Made by a program: the position numbers and the translations under genes | The notes under the pieces: model-generated | Database searches by the model: none | What the model was told of the DNA's origin: nothing | The model's input: the letters and a program-made list of their open reading frames with translations, nothing else | Part shown: piece after piece, positions 1 to 9,060 of the stretch | How the letters are laid out: each line of letters begins with the position of its first letter | Position numbering within the stretch: position 1 is the stretch's first letter | From: Tyzzerella sp. | GTDB taxonomy: Bacteria > Bacillota > Clostridia > Lachnospirales > Lachnospiraceae | Assembly (NCBI GenBank): GCA_017472665.1 | Contig: JAFUOS010000001.1 | Location: forward strand, 124,001 to 188,000 | Direction: 5' to 3' | Length of the DNA stretch: 64,000 nucleotides

Positions 1-657
1 GGCGGACATGGAACCACATTAGGTGGAATCATCGTAGATTCTGGAAAATTTGACTGGGCAGCATCTGGAAACTATCCAGCAATTGCAGCTCCAAACCCAA
101 GTTACCACGGAGTTGCCTTTACACAGGCAGCAGGACCAGCAGCATTTGTAACTTATATTCGTGCAATTTTATTACGTGATAAAGGAGCTACGATTTCTCC
201 ATTTGCAGCATTTTTACTGCTTCAGGGAACAGAAACACTTTCTCTTCGTTTGGAACGTCACGCAGAGAACACAAAGAAGGTAGTTGAATTTTTAGCAAAC
301 CATCCACAGGTAGAAAAGGTGAACCATCCTTCTTTGGCAGATCATCCAGACCATGCGCTGTATGAAAAATATTTCCCAAATGGAGGAGCATCTATTTTTA
401 CATTTGAAATTAAAGGTGGCGTAGCAGAAGCACATAAATTTATTGACAGCTTGCAAATCTTCTCACTTCTGGCAAATGTGGCAGATGTGAAGAGTTTGGT
501 TATTCATCCAGCAACGACTACACATAGCCAGCTTACTGAAGAAGAATTGGCTGATCAAGATATCAAGCCAAACACCATTCGTTTGTCAATTGGTACAGAG
601 CATATCGATGACATTCTTGCAGACTTGCAAAGAGGCTTTGATGCAGTAAATAACTAG
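1..657 (+). CDS. metY: O-acetylhomoserine sulfhydrylase, 3' part
   Basis: Only the last 218 codons are in the window; the reading frame is open from the first base. The family is PLP-dependent and makes homocysteine (or methionine precursors) from O-acetylhomoserine and sulfide in the cytosol. The start GGHGTTLGGI resembles the stretch just after the PLP lysine of Cys/Met-metabolism enzymes, and HPATTTHSQL plus RLSIGTEHIDD near the end are typical of the O-acetylhomoserine branch. The catalytic lysine itself is off the left edge. A cystathionine gamma-synthase relative is the alternative, but the long form and these motifs favour MetY. An Rrf2 regulator gene follows about 95 bp downstream. 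Confidence 0.85.
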   Translation, partial: GGHGTTLGGIIVDSGKFDWAASGNYPAIAAPNPSYHGVAFTQAAGPAAFVTYIRAILLRDKGATISPFAAFLLLQGTETLSLRLERHAENTKKVVEFLANHPQVEKVNHPSLADHPDHALYEKYFPNGGASIFTFEIKGGVAEAHKFIDSLQIFSLLANVADVKSLVIHPATTTHSQLTEEELADQDIKPNTIRLSIGTEHIDDILADLQRGFDAVNN

Positions 658-751
658 TGTGAATCTTTAGAGAGAAATAACTGGCGGAAAATAGCATAAT
701 TTGTTATGATAAGAGTACATGAAGTACACCGAATAAAAGGAGCAAAAGAGT

Positions 752-1156
752 ATGTTGATTTCCACAAGAGGAAGATATGCGATTCGTTTGATGATCGATT
801 TGGCAGAAAATGATACGGGAAGCTATATCCCGATGAAGGATGTGGCAGAAAGACAGGAATTGTCCTTGAAATATATGGAAAGGATTACTCCCGTTCTGAC
901 GAAAAATGGATTAATCGAAGGAATACATGGAAAAGGTGGAGGCTATCGGCTCACAAAAGCACCTGAGGAGTATCGGATTGGAGATATCTTGCGGTTGACC
1001 GAAGGGGATTTGGCGCCGGTTAGTTGTTTGGAATGTGGGGCAAAACCTTGTGAAAGAGCAGGCGAGTGTCGGACACTTCCGATGTGGACGCAGTTTAAGA
1101 ATATAATCGATGAATATTTTGATGGGATTAAACTGAGCGATCTAATCAAAAAATAA
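752..1156 (+). CDS. Rrf2-family transcriptional regulator
   Basis: A 134-residue protein of normal Rrf2 length. The N-terminal winged helix reads MLISTRGRYAIRLMIDLAEN, with recognition region SLKYMERITPVLTKNGLI and wing GKGGGYRLTK. A cysteine-rich stretch (CLECGAKPCERAGEC, about residues 92-106) sits where IscR binds its Fe-S cluster, so sensing of iron-sulfur or thiol status is possible; whether a cluster binds cannot be told. Its place after the sulfhydrylase gene suggests a CymR-like role in cysteine/methionine metabolism, which is inference. The start is preceded by AAAGGAG. Confidence 0.88.
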   Translation: MLISTRGRYAIRLMIDLAENDTGSYIPMKDVAERQELSLKYMERITPVLTKNGLIEGIHGKGGGYRLTKAPEEYRIGDILRLTEGDLAPVSCLECGAKPCERAGECRTLPMWTQFKNIIDEYFDGIKLSDLIKK

Positions 1157-1164
1157 ATTTCTAC

Positions 1165-1193
1165 TTGATTTTTGGGAATAAAAAAATTAAAAT
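1165..1193 (+). promoter_or_regulatory. Predicted promoter for the MATE gene
   Basis: TTGATT, 17 bp, TAAAAT. The hexamers are close to the sigma-A consensus with ideal spacing. It lies just after the Rrf2 stop codon and upstream of the hairpin at 1211-1245, so the hairpin would be in the leader of the MATE transcript. Confidence 0.5.
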
Positions 1194-1210
1194 AGTTAAG
1201 TCGAGTAGCG

Positions 1211-1245
1211 AAAGCGTAAGTCCAGATTAGCTGGATTTACGCTTT
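1211..1245 (+). terminator. Long hairpin: terminator or attenuator
   Basis: A 15-bp stem (AAAGCGTAAGTCCAG with CTGGATTTACGCTTT, one G-U pair) closes a 5-nt loop ATTAG and is followed by a moderately T-rich tract. It can end the Rrf2 transcript. Because a promoter-like sequence lies upstream of it, it could also attenuate the MATE transcript. Confidence 0.6.
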
Positions 1246-1275
1246 ATTTGCGTTTTAGACAGGAGGTAATTTGAA

Positions 1276-2649
1276 ATGGAACAAAAAACTATGGGCAAAA
1301 TGGCTACAATGCCCGTGAAAAAACTTATGTTATCTATGGGGATTCCTATTATAATTTCTATGATGCTGCAAGCACTTTATAACATTGTCGACAGTGCATT
1401 CGTATCGAATATGGAAGGAGGAGAGCTTGCGCTAAATGCCCTGACCCTGGCATTTCCAGTACAGATGCTTATGGTAGCCATCGGTATAGGTACAGGTGTG
1501 GGAGTCAATGTATTTCTTTCCAAAAGTCTTGGCCAGCAAAAGGAAGAAAAGGCAGCAATGGTGGCCGGAAATGCGATTTTTCTTGGGATAGTAATTACGA
1601 TTGTATTTATGCTTTTTGGAATCTTTGGCGTGAAGGCTTATGTTGGAACACAAACTACCAACCCTGAAATATTTAATATGGCAGTTACCTATTTGAGGAT
1701 CTGCTGCATTATTTCTTTTGGGATTGTTTTCTTTAGCATTTTTGAAAAACTGCTCCAAGCCACGGGGCTTTCCCTGCAATCAACAATCGCTCAAATAACA
1801 GGTGCAGTGATTAACATTGTTTTAGATCCTGTTATGATTTACGGTCTCTTTGGTTGTCCGAAACTGGGGGTTGCAGGTGCGGCATATGCGACTGTAATCG
1901 GTCAGATTGCTTCGTTTGTAATAGCGCTGTTTTTCCACGTTAAATCCAATAAAAGCGTGAAGAAGGGGTTAAAATATATAAAGCCTGAGAAGAAAATTAT
2001 CAAAGAAATTTATATGATTGGTCTGCCAGCTATTATTGCGCAGGCACTCATGTCTATCATGACCTATGGAATTAACATTATACTGGTAGGTGTTAGCGAA
2101 TCCCTGGTTACTGCGTATGGATTGTATTACAAGATACAGCAATTTATTCTGTTTGCGGCTTTTGGCCTGCGAGATGCCATCACACCTATCGTTTCGTTTA
2201 GTCATGGCATGCGCAATAAAAAGCGTATTACAGAGGGAATCAAATATGGTATAGGATATACCCTTGTCATTATGATTATTGGTACATTAGGACTTGAGAT
2301 TTTTGCAGGGCCGTTATGTTCTGTTTTTGGACTTTCCGGAACGACCGAAAGCCTTTGTATCAGTGCCACTCGCATTATTTCTCTTAGCTTTGTTTTTGCG
2401 GGTATCAATGTGGCTCTGCAAGGTATTTTCCAAGCACTTGACAGTGGCGTTTCATCACTTATTATTTCTGTATGCAGACAGCTTATATTTGTATTGCCTG
2501 TAGCATGGGGATTTTCTCTTTTAGTGGCTCCGAGTTTGGGAAATGCGTGGATTGTATGGCTTACTTTTATTATTTCAGAATTTGTCACTGCAGTAATTGC
2601 GATTTGCCTTATGCTCCGAATCTATAAAAACAAAGTAAAACAATTATAA
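1276..2649 (+). CDS. MATE family efflux transporter
   Basis: A 457-residue polytopic membrane protein of usual MATE length, exporting drugs or metabolites by Na+ or H+ antiport. The N-terminal half reads MLSMGIPIIISMMLQALYNIVDSAF, the NorM/DinF-type opening helix, with ALTLAFPVQMLMVAIGIGTGVGVN in helix 2; about twelve hydrophobic segments can be followed in two similar halves. AGGAGG lies 10 bases upstream of the ATG. The substrate cannot be deduced. It stands alone between a hairpin and a 240-bp gap. Confidence 0.9.
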   Translation: MEQKTMGKMATMPVKKLMLSMGIPIIISMMLQALYNIVDSAFVSNMEGGELALNALTLAFPVQMLMVAIGIGTGVGVNVFLSKSLGQQKEEKAAMVAGNAIFLGIVITIVFMLFGIFGVKAYVGTQTTNPEIFNMAVTYLRICCIISFGIVFFSIFEKLLQATGLSLQSTIAQITGAVINIVLDPVMIYGLFGCPKLGVAGAAYATVIGQIASFVIALFFHVKSNKSVKKGLKYIKPEKKIIKEIYMIGLPAIIAQALMSIMTYGINIILVGVSESLVTAYGLYYKIQQFILFAAFGLRDAITPIVSFSHGMRNKKRITEGIKYGIGYTLVIMIIGTLGLEIFAGPLCSVFGLSGTTESLCISATRIISLSFVFAGINVALQGIFQALDSGVSSLIISVCRQLIFVLPVAWGFSLLVAPSLGNAWIVWLTFIISEFVTAVIAICLMLRIYKNKVKQL

Positions 2650-2704
2650 AGCGGAATTTTTAGACGAAGCCCAACGGCCGAAAATAAATACTTAAGTTCA
2701 ACCG

Positions 2705-2733
2705 TTGTCCTCACTTGTTTTGATGATTATATT
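2705..2733 (+). promoter_or_regulatory. Weak predicted promoter before maf
   Basis: TTGTCC, 17 bp, TATATT in the 243-bp gap between the MATE gene and maf. The -10 is good and the -35 is fair. Otherwise the gap is A+T-rich, with no coding or strong hairpin seen. Confidence 0.3.
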
Positions 2734-2892
2734 ATATGAGGAAGATGTGAGGAAAATATGTCCAATCTTGAAAAGAAATATTAAAAATCTAAAGAAAATC
2801 ATAAGAAAGAATGAAAAGAACTGCGTTTTGTGATAATCTAAAGAAAGCAAGGAAGTTTGAATGAGGGCAAAATAAAAATAAGGAGCAGAGAT

Positions 2893-3465
2893 ATGCAAAA
2901 TAGAAAAATCATATTAGCCTCAGCTTCGCCGAGGCGCCGTGAACTTATGGCATTGGCAGGGTATGAATTTGAGATAAAAGTAAGTAATAAGGAAGAAACT
3001 TATCGCAGCACAGAACCAAATGAAATTGTGAAGGAACTTTCGCTTTTAAAGGCTTCGGATATCGCTGAACAAGTGGAACAAAAAGATGTAATTATTATTG
3101 GAGCTGATACGGTGGTTGCATACGATGGAAAGATTCTTGGAAAACCGCAATCGAAAGAAGATGCATTTCGAATGCTTAAGAGTTTCCAAGGAAAAAAACA
3201 TCAGGTTTACACTGGTGTGGCAATTTTGAAATTTGACTCTAATGGAAATGAAACAGTCATTAATGAGGCTGTGAAGACCGATGTGTATGTAAATTCTATG
3301 AGTGATGAAGAAATCTTGAATTATATCGAAAGTGATAATGTTATGGACAAAGCAGGAGCTTATGGGATTCAAGGAAAGTTTGCAATTCATATTGAGAAGA
3401 TAGAGGGGGACTACTATAATGTGGTGGGATTGCCTATATCATTTATATATGAGGCTCTGAAATGA
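2893..3465 (+). CDS. maf: Maf-like nucleoside triphosphate pyrophosphatase
   Basis: 190 residues, normal for Maf. The opening ILASASPRRRELM holds the SxSPRR phosphate-binding signature, followed by IIGADTVVAYDGKILGKP with the conserved GADT and GKP motifs. The family hydrolyses dTTP/UTP or modified nucleotides to monophosphates in the cytosol and has been linked to septum inhibition. The ATG at 2893 has AGGAGCAG upstream; an in-frame start 36 bases earlier lacks a good site. A two-way terminator separates it from the convergent methyltransferase gene. Confidence 0.92.
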   Translation: MQNRKIILASASPRRRELMALAGYEFEIKVSNKEETYRSTEPNEIVKELSLLKASDIAEQVEQKDVIIIGADTVVAYDGKILGKPQSKEDAFRMLKSFQGKKHQVYTGVAILKFDSNGNETVINEAVKTDVYVNSMSDEEILNYIESDNVMDKAGAYGIQGKFAIHIEKIEGDYYNVVGLPISFIYEALK

Positions 3466-3473
3466 AACTAAAT

Positions 3474-3520
3474 AAAAATGAGATGTTCCATTGTGAATTG
3501 TGGAACATCTCTTTTTATTT
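3474..3520. terminator. Bidirectional terminator
   Basis: An 11-bp perfect stem (GAGATGTTCCA with TGGAACATCTC), preceded by an A-run and followed by a T-run, so it can stop both maf (+) and the methyltransferase operon (-). Confidence 0.85.
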
Positions 3521-4379
3521 ATCTTGCTTCCCATCTACCAGAAGCCCCGCAAGGCAACACCAATCCATTACTTGAAACTGGAAGCCCAATTTCCTGTGAA
3601 TCCACAGTTCCATTAAACTCTTTGAGTTCCGTTGCTAACATATAAGTCAACACTGCTGGCGCAAGGCCCGTAGTATAAGAGTTAATCAGGAAAAATAACG
3701 GTTCGTCCGATAAAATCTGCGTACAAAGTTTGATTAATGGATGGATCATATCCTCAATCTTCCAAATCTCACCCTTCGGTCCACGTCCATAAGAAGGTGG
3801 GTCCATAATAATTGCATCATATTTATTTCCACGACGAATCTCGCGTTCCACAAATTTCACACAGTCATCCACCAACCAGCGGATAGGGGCATCTTTAAGT
3901 CCTGAAGATACTGCATTTTCCTTTGCCCAAGCAACCATACCTTTGGAAGCATCCACATGGGTTACGTTCGCTCCGGCTGCAGCAGCTGCAAGAGTAGCGC
4001 CACCTGTATAAGCAAATAAGTTCAAAACCTTAATAGGTCTTCCTGCATTCTTGATTTTCTCAGAAAACCAATCCCAGTTTGTTGCTTGTTCAGGGAAAAG
4101 CCCAGTGTGTTTGAAACTGAATGGCTTTAAGTTAAAAGTTAAACTTTTGTAGTTGATTTGCCATTGCTCCGGCAAATCAAAGAATTCCCACTCTCCGCCG
4201 CCTTTCTTACTGCGGTGGTAATGCCCATTCATATTTCTCCAGCCTTTGTGTGTTTTCTTTGTATTCCAAATTACCTGAGGGTCTGGTCTTACCAAAAGAT
4301 AGTCGCCCCAGCGTTCTAATTTCTCCCCATTTGAAGTATCAATCACTTCATAATCTTTCCATCCATCTGCAATCCACAT
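3519..4379 (-). CDS. Class I SAM-dependent methyltransferase (rRNA type)
   Basis: 286 residues. The SAM site VLNLFAYTGGATLAAAAAG and the NPPY-type motif DPPSYGRGPKGE match the RlmI/RlmK-like SAM methyltransferases that act on rRNA. The N-terminal 90 residues form a distinct domain with tryptophan-rich strands (WKDYEVIDTSNGEKLERWG), as in this family. The exact target base is unknown. It lies 24 bp downstream of proA on the same strand and is probably the last gene of the proBA transcript. Confidence 0.8.
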   Translation of the reverse strand: MWIADGWKDYEVIDTSNGEKLERWGDYLLVRPDPQVIWNTKKTHKGWRNMNGHYHRSKKGGGEWEFFDLPEQWQINYKSLTFNLKPFSFKHTGLFPEQATNWDWFSEKIKNAGRPIKVLNLFAYTGGATLAAAAAGANVTHVDASKGMVAWAKENAVSSGLKDAPIRWLVDDCVKFVEREIRRGNKYDAIIMDPPSYGRGPKGEIWKIEDMIHPLIKLCTQILSDEPLFFLINSYTTGLAPAVLTYMLATELKEFNGTVDSQEIGLPVSSNGLVLPCGASGRWEAR

Positions 4380-4403
4380 AATAAAAATCCTTTCGTACTT
4401 GCC

Positions 4404-5645
4404 TTAGCGAGTCTGTCCATTTCCGCGAACAACATATTTATAAGTGTTCATTTCGCAAAGTCCCATAGGTCCTCTGGCATGAAGTTTCTGCGTCGAAATT
4501 CCGATTTCGCAGCCGAGGCCAAATTCGCCGCCATCGGTGAAACGGGTAGAAGCATTTACATAAACAGCAGCGCTGTCTACAGCTGTAGTGAAATATGCTG
4601 CGTTTGCATCGTTTTCCGTAACAATCGCTTCGCTGTGATGTGTTGAATGCTTTGCAATGTGCAGAGCTGCTTCTTGCACATTTTCTACTATTTTTATAGC
4701 CAATATATAATTTAAAAATTCAGTATCGAAATCATTTTCTCCCGCAGGAACACCTGAAATAATTCTCTGTGCTTCGCTGTCAAGGCGAAGTTCGCATGCT
4801 GGTTTATCATCTGTTCTATTCGTGAGACGTTCCTTTAATATAGGTAGAAACTCTTTTGCAACCGCTTTGTTAACGAGACATACCTCAGCAGCATTACATA
4901 CAGATGGACGGCTCATTTTCGCATTTTCTACAATGTTTACCGCTTTTTCCAAATCTGCGGATTCATCTACATAAATGTGGCAGATACCAGTACCAGTTTC
5001 GATACAAGGAACGGTAGCATTTTCAACGCAGGCGCGAATCAGTCCGGCACCACCGCGAGGAATCAGAAGGTCTACCTTGCCAACGGCTGTCATCAGAGCA
5101 GTTGCTTCGCTTCGGCTCGTGTCGGTTGGCATTCCGATAAGGTCGACAGGAAGTCCGGCTTTTGCGAGTCCTTCTTTTAAAGCTTTTACAATCGCCATAG
5201 AAGAACGATGTGCATCTTTTCCGCCACGGAGAATACAAACGTTACCGCTTTTGATCAGCAAAGCAGCAGCATCTGAAGTTACGTTAGGACGGCTTTCATA
5301 GATAACAGCCACAACACCCATTGGTACGGAAACTTTTTCGAGCTGCAAACCATTATCGAGAGTATGAGTTGCTAAAACTTTTCCAACTGGATCTGGCAGG
5401 GCACATACATCTTCAATTCCGGCTGCCATCGCCTTAATGCGTGATACATCCAGTTTTAAGCGGTCTGCCATCACACCTTCGCCGTAAGCTTCCAAATCGG
5501 CCTTGTTGGCTTCGAGAATCTCATCTGTGTGAGCGAGCAGGCTTTCCGCCATAAAATGAAGTCCTTTGTTTTTTTCTTCTTCGCTAAGAGTGGCCGCGAT
5601 TGGCTTTACTGCCAAAGCAGCGTCTAATAATTCATTCACAGTCAT
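4404..5645 (-). CDS. proA: Gamma-glutamyl phosphate reductase
   Basis: 413 residues, full length. It reduces gamma-glutamyl phosphate to glutamate semialdehyde with NADPH, the second step of proline synthesis. The catalytic cysteine lies in SRPSVCNAAEVCLV, and the ending HARGPMGLCEMNTYKYVVRGNG is the family signature. It starts one base after the proB stop codon, so the two are translationally coupled and should act as a pair. Confidence 0.97.
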   Translation of the reverse strand: MTVNELLDAALAVKPIAATLSEEEKNKGLHFMAESLLAHTDEILEANKADLEAYGEGVMADRLKLDVSRIKAMAAGIEDVCALPDPVGKVLATHTLDNGLQLEKVSVPMGVVAVIYESRPNVTSDAAALLIKSGNVCILRGGKDAHRSSMAIVKALKEGLAKAGLPVDLIGMPTDTSRSEATALMTAVGKVDLLIPRGGAGLIRACVENATVPCIETGTGICHIYVDESADLEKAVNIVENAKMSRPSVCNAAEVCLVNKAVAKEFLPILKERLTNRTDDKPACELRLDSEAQRIISGVPAGENDFDTEFLNYILAIKIVENVQEAALHIAKHSTHHSEAIVTENDANAAYFTTAVDSAAVYVNASTRFTDGGEFGLGCEIGISTQKLHARGPMGLCEMNTYKYVVRGNGQTR

Positions 5646-5646
5646 T

Positions 5647-6417
5647 TTATTTTCCCTTTCCTACAAAACGTGTTCCTACAGATTTCCCTTCAAATATATC
5701 ATAAAGAATCTCAGGGTTACTTCCATTGGCGATAATCATATCCATTCCTGCATCCATGCAAATCTGTGCAGCATGGAGTTTTGTGACCATTCCTCCAGTA
5801 GCAAGTTCGCTTCCTTTTGTTCCTGCAAGTTGCATGATGTGGTCGTCGATTTCCTTTACCTCTGGAATCAGAGTTGCATCCGCAACGCAATGAGGGTCTG
5901 CGGTATACAAACCATCAATATCCGAAAGTAAAATAAGTAAATCGGCGTTAGCACCTACTGCAGTGATAGCAGAGAGAGTATCATTGTCCCCTACCTTAAT
6001 CTCGGTGGTTACAATAGTGTCGTTTTCGTTAATGACTGGCAAAGCCCCCAGCTCTAAAAGCCGGTCAAGTGTGTTACGGAAATTGTAAAAACGTTCATTA
6101 TGTTCAAAATCAGCACCAGTCATAAGTATCTGTGCTACTGTGTGGTTATGTTCTTGGAAAAGCTTGTCGTAAATATACATCAGTTCGCACTGTCCGATAG
6201 CGGCAGCGGCCTGCTTTGAAGGAATATCACGAGGTCTTTCTTTTAGTCCGAGTTTTCCGACACCCATGGCGATAGCGCCAGAGGATACCAGGATTACTTC
6301 CAGACCTGAGTTTTTCAAATCTGACATTACTTTGCAAAGATTTTCAATTCTTCTTATATTAAGGTTTCCATTTCCATAGGTCAGTGTGGAAGTACCGACC
6401 TTAATTACTATACGCAT
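5647..6417 (-). CDS. proB: Glutamate 5-kinase
   Basis: 256 residues. It phosphorylates glutamate at the gamma carboxyl, the first and feedback-controlled step of proline synthesis. Amino-acid-kinase motifs include KVGTSTLT at the start, VSSGAIAMGVGKL, NENDTIVTTEIKVGDNDTLSA and LLSDIDGLYTADP. It is the short form lacking the C-terminal PUA domain of the E. coli enzyme, as is common in Clostridia. First gene of proB-proA-methyltransferase. Confidence 0.96.
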   Translation of the reverse strand: MRIVIKVGTSTLTYGNGNLNIRRIENLCKVMSDLKNSGLEVILVSSGAIAMGVGKLGLKERPRDIPSKQAAAAIGQCELMYIYDKLFQEHNHTVAQILMTGADFEHNERFYNFRNTLDRLLELGALPVINENDTIVTTEIKVGDNDTLSAITAVGANADLLILLSDIDGLYTADPHCVADATLIPEVKEIDDHIMQLAGTKGSELATGGMVTKLHAAQICMDAGMDMIIANGSNPEILYDIFEGKSVGTRFVGKGK

Positions 6418-6452
6418 TTTAATTCATCTCCCTAGATAATTTACTTGAGTAT

Positions 6453-6481
6453 ACTATACCCCTAGTTTTGAAGTCAAGCAA
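6453..6481 (-). promoter_or_regulatory. proBA promoter
   Basis: Read on the minus strand: TTGCTT, 17 bp, TATAGT, about 35 bases upstream of the proB start. It is back-to-back with the S10 promoter. Confidence 0.6.
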
Positions 6482-6556
6482 GTGATAAAATAAAACCTGC
6501 CTTAAATTGTATTCAAAAAAATACAAAAAAACTTTTCAATAAATCGAAAAAAATGC

Positions 6557-6585
6557 TTGCATTATGGATTCATATCCTATATAAT
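6557..6585 (+). promoter_or_regulatory. S10 operon promoter
   Basis: TTGCAT, 17 bp, TATAAT, a near-consensus sigma-A promoter. Transcription would start near 6592 and give a leader of about 225 nt before rpsJ. Confidence 0.8.
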
Positions 6586-6591
6586 AAGAGA

Positions 6592-6816
6592 GCTGTGACA
6601 AGATAGCGATGAAGCGTGAGGTTGCTACTTATAATAGTAGGTGTTCCGTGGAGCGAATGTCAAGTTAGGAAACTGGCGACAAGTCACTGTACGAATCTAT
6701 AACAGCCGATGAAAAACGGTAACAACGTGTGAGTACTCACGACACACACGGGAGAGTGTACAGTCACCGCTTGTCGTACTGAAGTTCAAAAGTACGAAAA
6801 GGAGGCGACTTTTTTT
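6592..6816 (+). promoter_or_regulatory. Structured leader of the S10 operon
   Basis: About 225 nt of non-coding, foldable sequence. CGACAAG (6677) pairs with CTTGTCG (6770) and, one internal loop further in, CTGTAC pairs with GTACAG. Inside is a palindromic hairpin GTGAGTACTCAC. Near the ribosome site, CGTACT and AGTACG form a second hairpin whose left arm overlaps the long-range helix, so the two folds compete. A ribosomal protein such as L4 as ligand is a guess by analogy with other S10 leaders. Confidence 0.6.
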
Positions 6817-7134
6817 ATGGCAAGTCAAGTAATGAGAATTACACTGAAAGCATATGATCACACATTAGTTGATGCATCTGCTAAAAAAATCATCGAAACT
6901 GTAAAGAAAAACGGATCACAAGTGAGTGGACCAGTACCACTTCCAACAAAGAAGGAAGTAGTAACAATCTTAAGAGCGGTTCACAAATACAAAGATTCCA
7001 GAGAACAGTTCGAACAAAGAACTCACAAAAGACTTATCGACATCATTGCACCAACACAGAAAACTGTTGACGCATTATCTAGATTAGAAATGCCAGCTGG
7101 TGTATACATCGATATCAAAATGAAAAACAAATAA
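6817..7134 (+). CDS. rpsJ: 30S ribosomal protein S10
   Basis: 105 residues, full length. [23 protein letters not shown] and the [16 protein letters not shown] loop are diagnostic. S10 is in the 30S head and also serves as NusE in antitermination. First gene of the S10 operon; AGGAGG precedes it. Confidence 0.98.
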   Translation: MASQVMRITLKAYDHTLVDASAKKIIETVKKNGSQVSGPVPLPTKKEVVTILRAVHKYKDSREQFEQRTHKRLIDIIAPTQKTVDALSRLEMPAGVYIDIKMKNK

Positions 7135-7225
7135 GAGTTCAGTAACACATTAACAGACAGTAAGAATCCTAAAATTTAGGATGAACACGAAAGTGTTCCG
7201 CTGTAAATCACAGGAGGTAGTAATA

Positions 7226-7906
7226 ATGAAGAAAGCTATTTTAGCTACAAAAGTCGGAATGACTCAAATCTTCAACGAAGACGGAGTGTTAACTCCAGTA
7301 ACAGTTCTTCAAGCTGGTCCTTGTGCAGTAACGCAAATCAAGACAGTTGAGAACGACGGTTACAGTGCTGTTCAAGTTGGTTTTGTAGACAAGAAAGACA
7401 AAATCGTAACAAAAGACGGAAACGGCAAAAAACAAATCGTACACAGAAATGGTGTAACAAAAGCAGAAAAAGGACATTTTGACAAAGCTGGTGTTTCAAG
7501 CAAGAGATTTGTAAGAGAATTCAAATTTGAAAACGCTGACGAATATGCATTGGGACAGGAAATCAAAGCTGACATCTTTGCTGCAGGCGACAAAGTAGAC
7601 GCGACAGCAATTTCAAAAGGTAAAGGTTTCCAAGGCGCAATCAAGAGACATAACCAACACAGAGGTCCTATGACTCATGGTTCTAAGTTCCATCGTCACG
7701 CTGGTTCTAATGGTGCTGCATCTGATCCAAGTAAAGTATTCAAGGGTAAAAAGATGCCAGGACACATGGGAAGCAAGAGAATTACAATTCAAAATCTTGA
7801 AATCGTAAGAGTAGATGCTGAAAACAACTTAATCTTAGTAAAAGGCTCAGTTCCGGGACCTAAGAAATCTTTAGTGACAATTAAAGAAAGCGTAAAAGCA
7901 ATCTAG
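7226..7906 (+). CDS. rplC: 50S ribosomal protein L3
   Basis: 226 residues starting at [16 protein letters not shown], the standard L3 start, with AGGAGG upstream; in-frame codons further up lack a site. The H-rich loop [20 protein letters not shown] reaches toward the peptidyl transferase centre. The 91-bp gap before it holds a GAAA-capped hairpin (GAACAC with GTGTTC). Confidence 0.98.
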   Translation: MKKAILATKVGMTQIFNEDGVLTPVTVLQAGPCAVTQIKTVENDGYSAVQVGFVDKKDKIVTKDGNGKKQIVHRNGVTKAEKGHFDKAGVSSKRFVREFKFENADEYALGQEIKADIFAAGDKVDATAISKGKGFQGAIKRHNQHRGPMTHGSKFHRHAGSNGAASDPSKVFKGKKMPGHMGSKRITIQNLEIVRVDAENNLILVKGSVPGPKKSLVTIKESVKAI

Positions 7907-7935
7907 TCTGAAAGTAGGAAAGGAGGAACACACAG

Positions 7936-8556
7936 ATGGCAAACGTATCTGTTTACAATATCGAAGGTAAAGAAGTTGGAACAATCGATTTAAGCGATGC
8001 AGTATTCGGTGTAGAAGTAAACGAACACTTATTACACATGGCTGTTGTTCAACAACTTGCAAATAAACGTCAAGGAACTCAAAAAGCAAAAACTCGCTCA
8101 GAAGTTTCAGGCGGTGGTAGAAAACCATGGAGACAAAAAGGAACAGGTCATGCAAGACAAGGTTCTACAAGAGCTCCACAATGGACAGGCGGCGGAGTTG
8201 TATTTGCTCCAACACCAAGAGACTACTCTTTCAAATTAAACAAAAAAGAAAAGAGAGCAGCTCTTAAATCAGCTCTTACATCAAGAGTACAAGAAAACAA
8301 ATTTATCGTAGTTGATGAAATGAACTTTGGGGAAATCAAAACAAAGAATTTCCAAAACATGTTAAACAACTTATCAGTATCTAAAGCATTAGTTGTATTA
8401 GAAGATGACAACAAAAATGCAGAATTATCTGCAAGAAACATCGCTGATGTAAAAACAGCTCGCACAAATACAATCAATGTATACGATATCTTAAAATACA
8501 ACACAGTTATCGTAACAAAAGCTGCTGTTGCAACAATTGAGGAGGTGTACGCATAA
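7936..8556 (+). CDS. rplD: 50S ribosomal protein L4
   Basis: 206 residues. [20 protein letters not shown] is the conserved exit-tunnel loop region. L4 is the classical autogenous repressor of S10 operons, which is relevant to the leader at 6592-6816. Its stop overlaps the rplW start by one base. Confidence 0.98.
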   Translation: MANVSVYNIEGKEVGTIDLSDAVFGVEVNEHLLHMAVVQQLANKRQGTQKAKTRSEVSGGGRKPWRQKGTGHARQGSTRAPQWTGGGVVFAPTPRDYSFKLNKKEKRAALKSALTSRVQENKFIVVDEMNFGEIKTKNFQNMLNNLSVSKALVVLEDDNKNAELSARNIADVKTARTNTINVYDILKYNTVIVTKAAVATIEEVYA

Positions 8557-8855
8557 TGGCTAACATTCAATACTATGACGTAATCCTTAAACCAGTAGTA
8601 ACTGAAAAGAGCATGGAGCTTATGGCTGACAAGAAATACACATTCTTAGTACACACAGAAGCTACAAAGTCTCAGGTAAAAGAAGCAGTTGAAAAAATGT
8701 TCAAAGGAACAAAAGTAAAAAGCGTAAATACTATGAACCTTGATGGTAAAACAAAAAGACGTGGTATGACATACGGAAAAACTGCTAAAACAAAGAAAGC
8801 AATCGTTCAATTAACAGCTGATTCAGCAGATATCGAGATTTTCGAGGGTCTATAG
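8556..8855 (+). CDS. rplW: 50S ribosomal protein L23
   Basis: 99 residues. [15 protein letters not shown] and the [25 protein letters not shown] core are typical. L23 sits at the tunnel exit and docks trigger factor and SRP. Its TAG stop runs straight into a copy of the hairpin repeat. Confidence 0.98.
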   Translation: MANIQYYDVILKPVVTEKSMELMADKKYTFLVHTEATKSQVKEAVEKMFKGTKVKSVNTMNLDGKTKRRGMTYGKTAKTKKAIVQLTADSADIEIFEGL

Positions 8856-8985
8856 GCATTGAACACTTAGTGAAAACGAGCTAGCAGCGAAGTTTGAACT
8901 TAGTGAGAAAGCCGTTCTCTGAGATTAGCGAGGTCGAGCCAGAGGCGAAGGGCGAGCTTAGCGAAGAGAACTACCTTATGAAAAG
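8856..8985 (+). repeat. Hairpin repeat, copy A
   Basis: One of four related ~125-nt elements in this ribosomal cluster. It starts at the bases right after the rplW stop (TAG-GC). First hairpin: AAAC-GA-GCT-agc-AGC-GAA-GTTT, flanked by CTTAGT on both sides. A closing helix GTTCTCT/AGAGAAC surrounds a second hairpin with GCC/GGC; its outer three pairs are weaker than in the other copies. Ends near CTTATGAAAAG. Confidence 0.8.
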
Positions 8986-9060
8986 CGAACGAAAGCAATG
9001 AAATTATATGGAAGAAACCATGACAACAAATAACATTAGGAATTGAAAGGAGTGAACGTA

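Noticed and set aside
8856..9060. Small coding genes within the hairpin repeats
   Set aside because: Short frames exist, but they are not conserved between the four copies, while the stems are.
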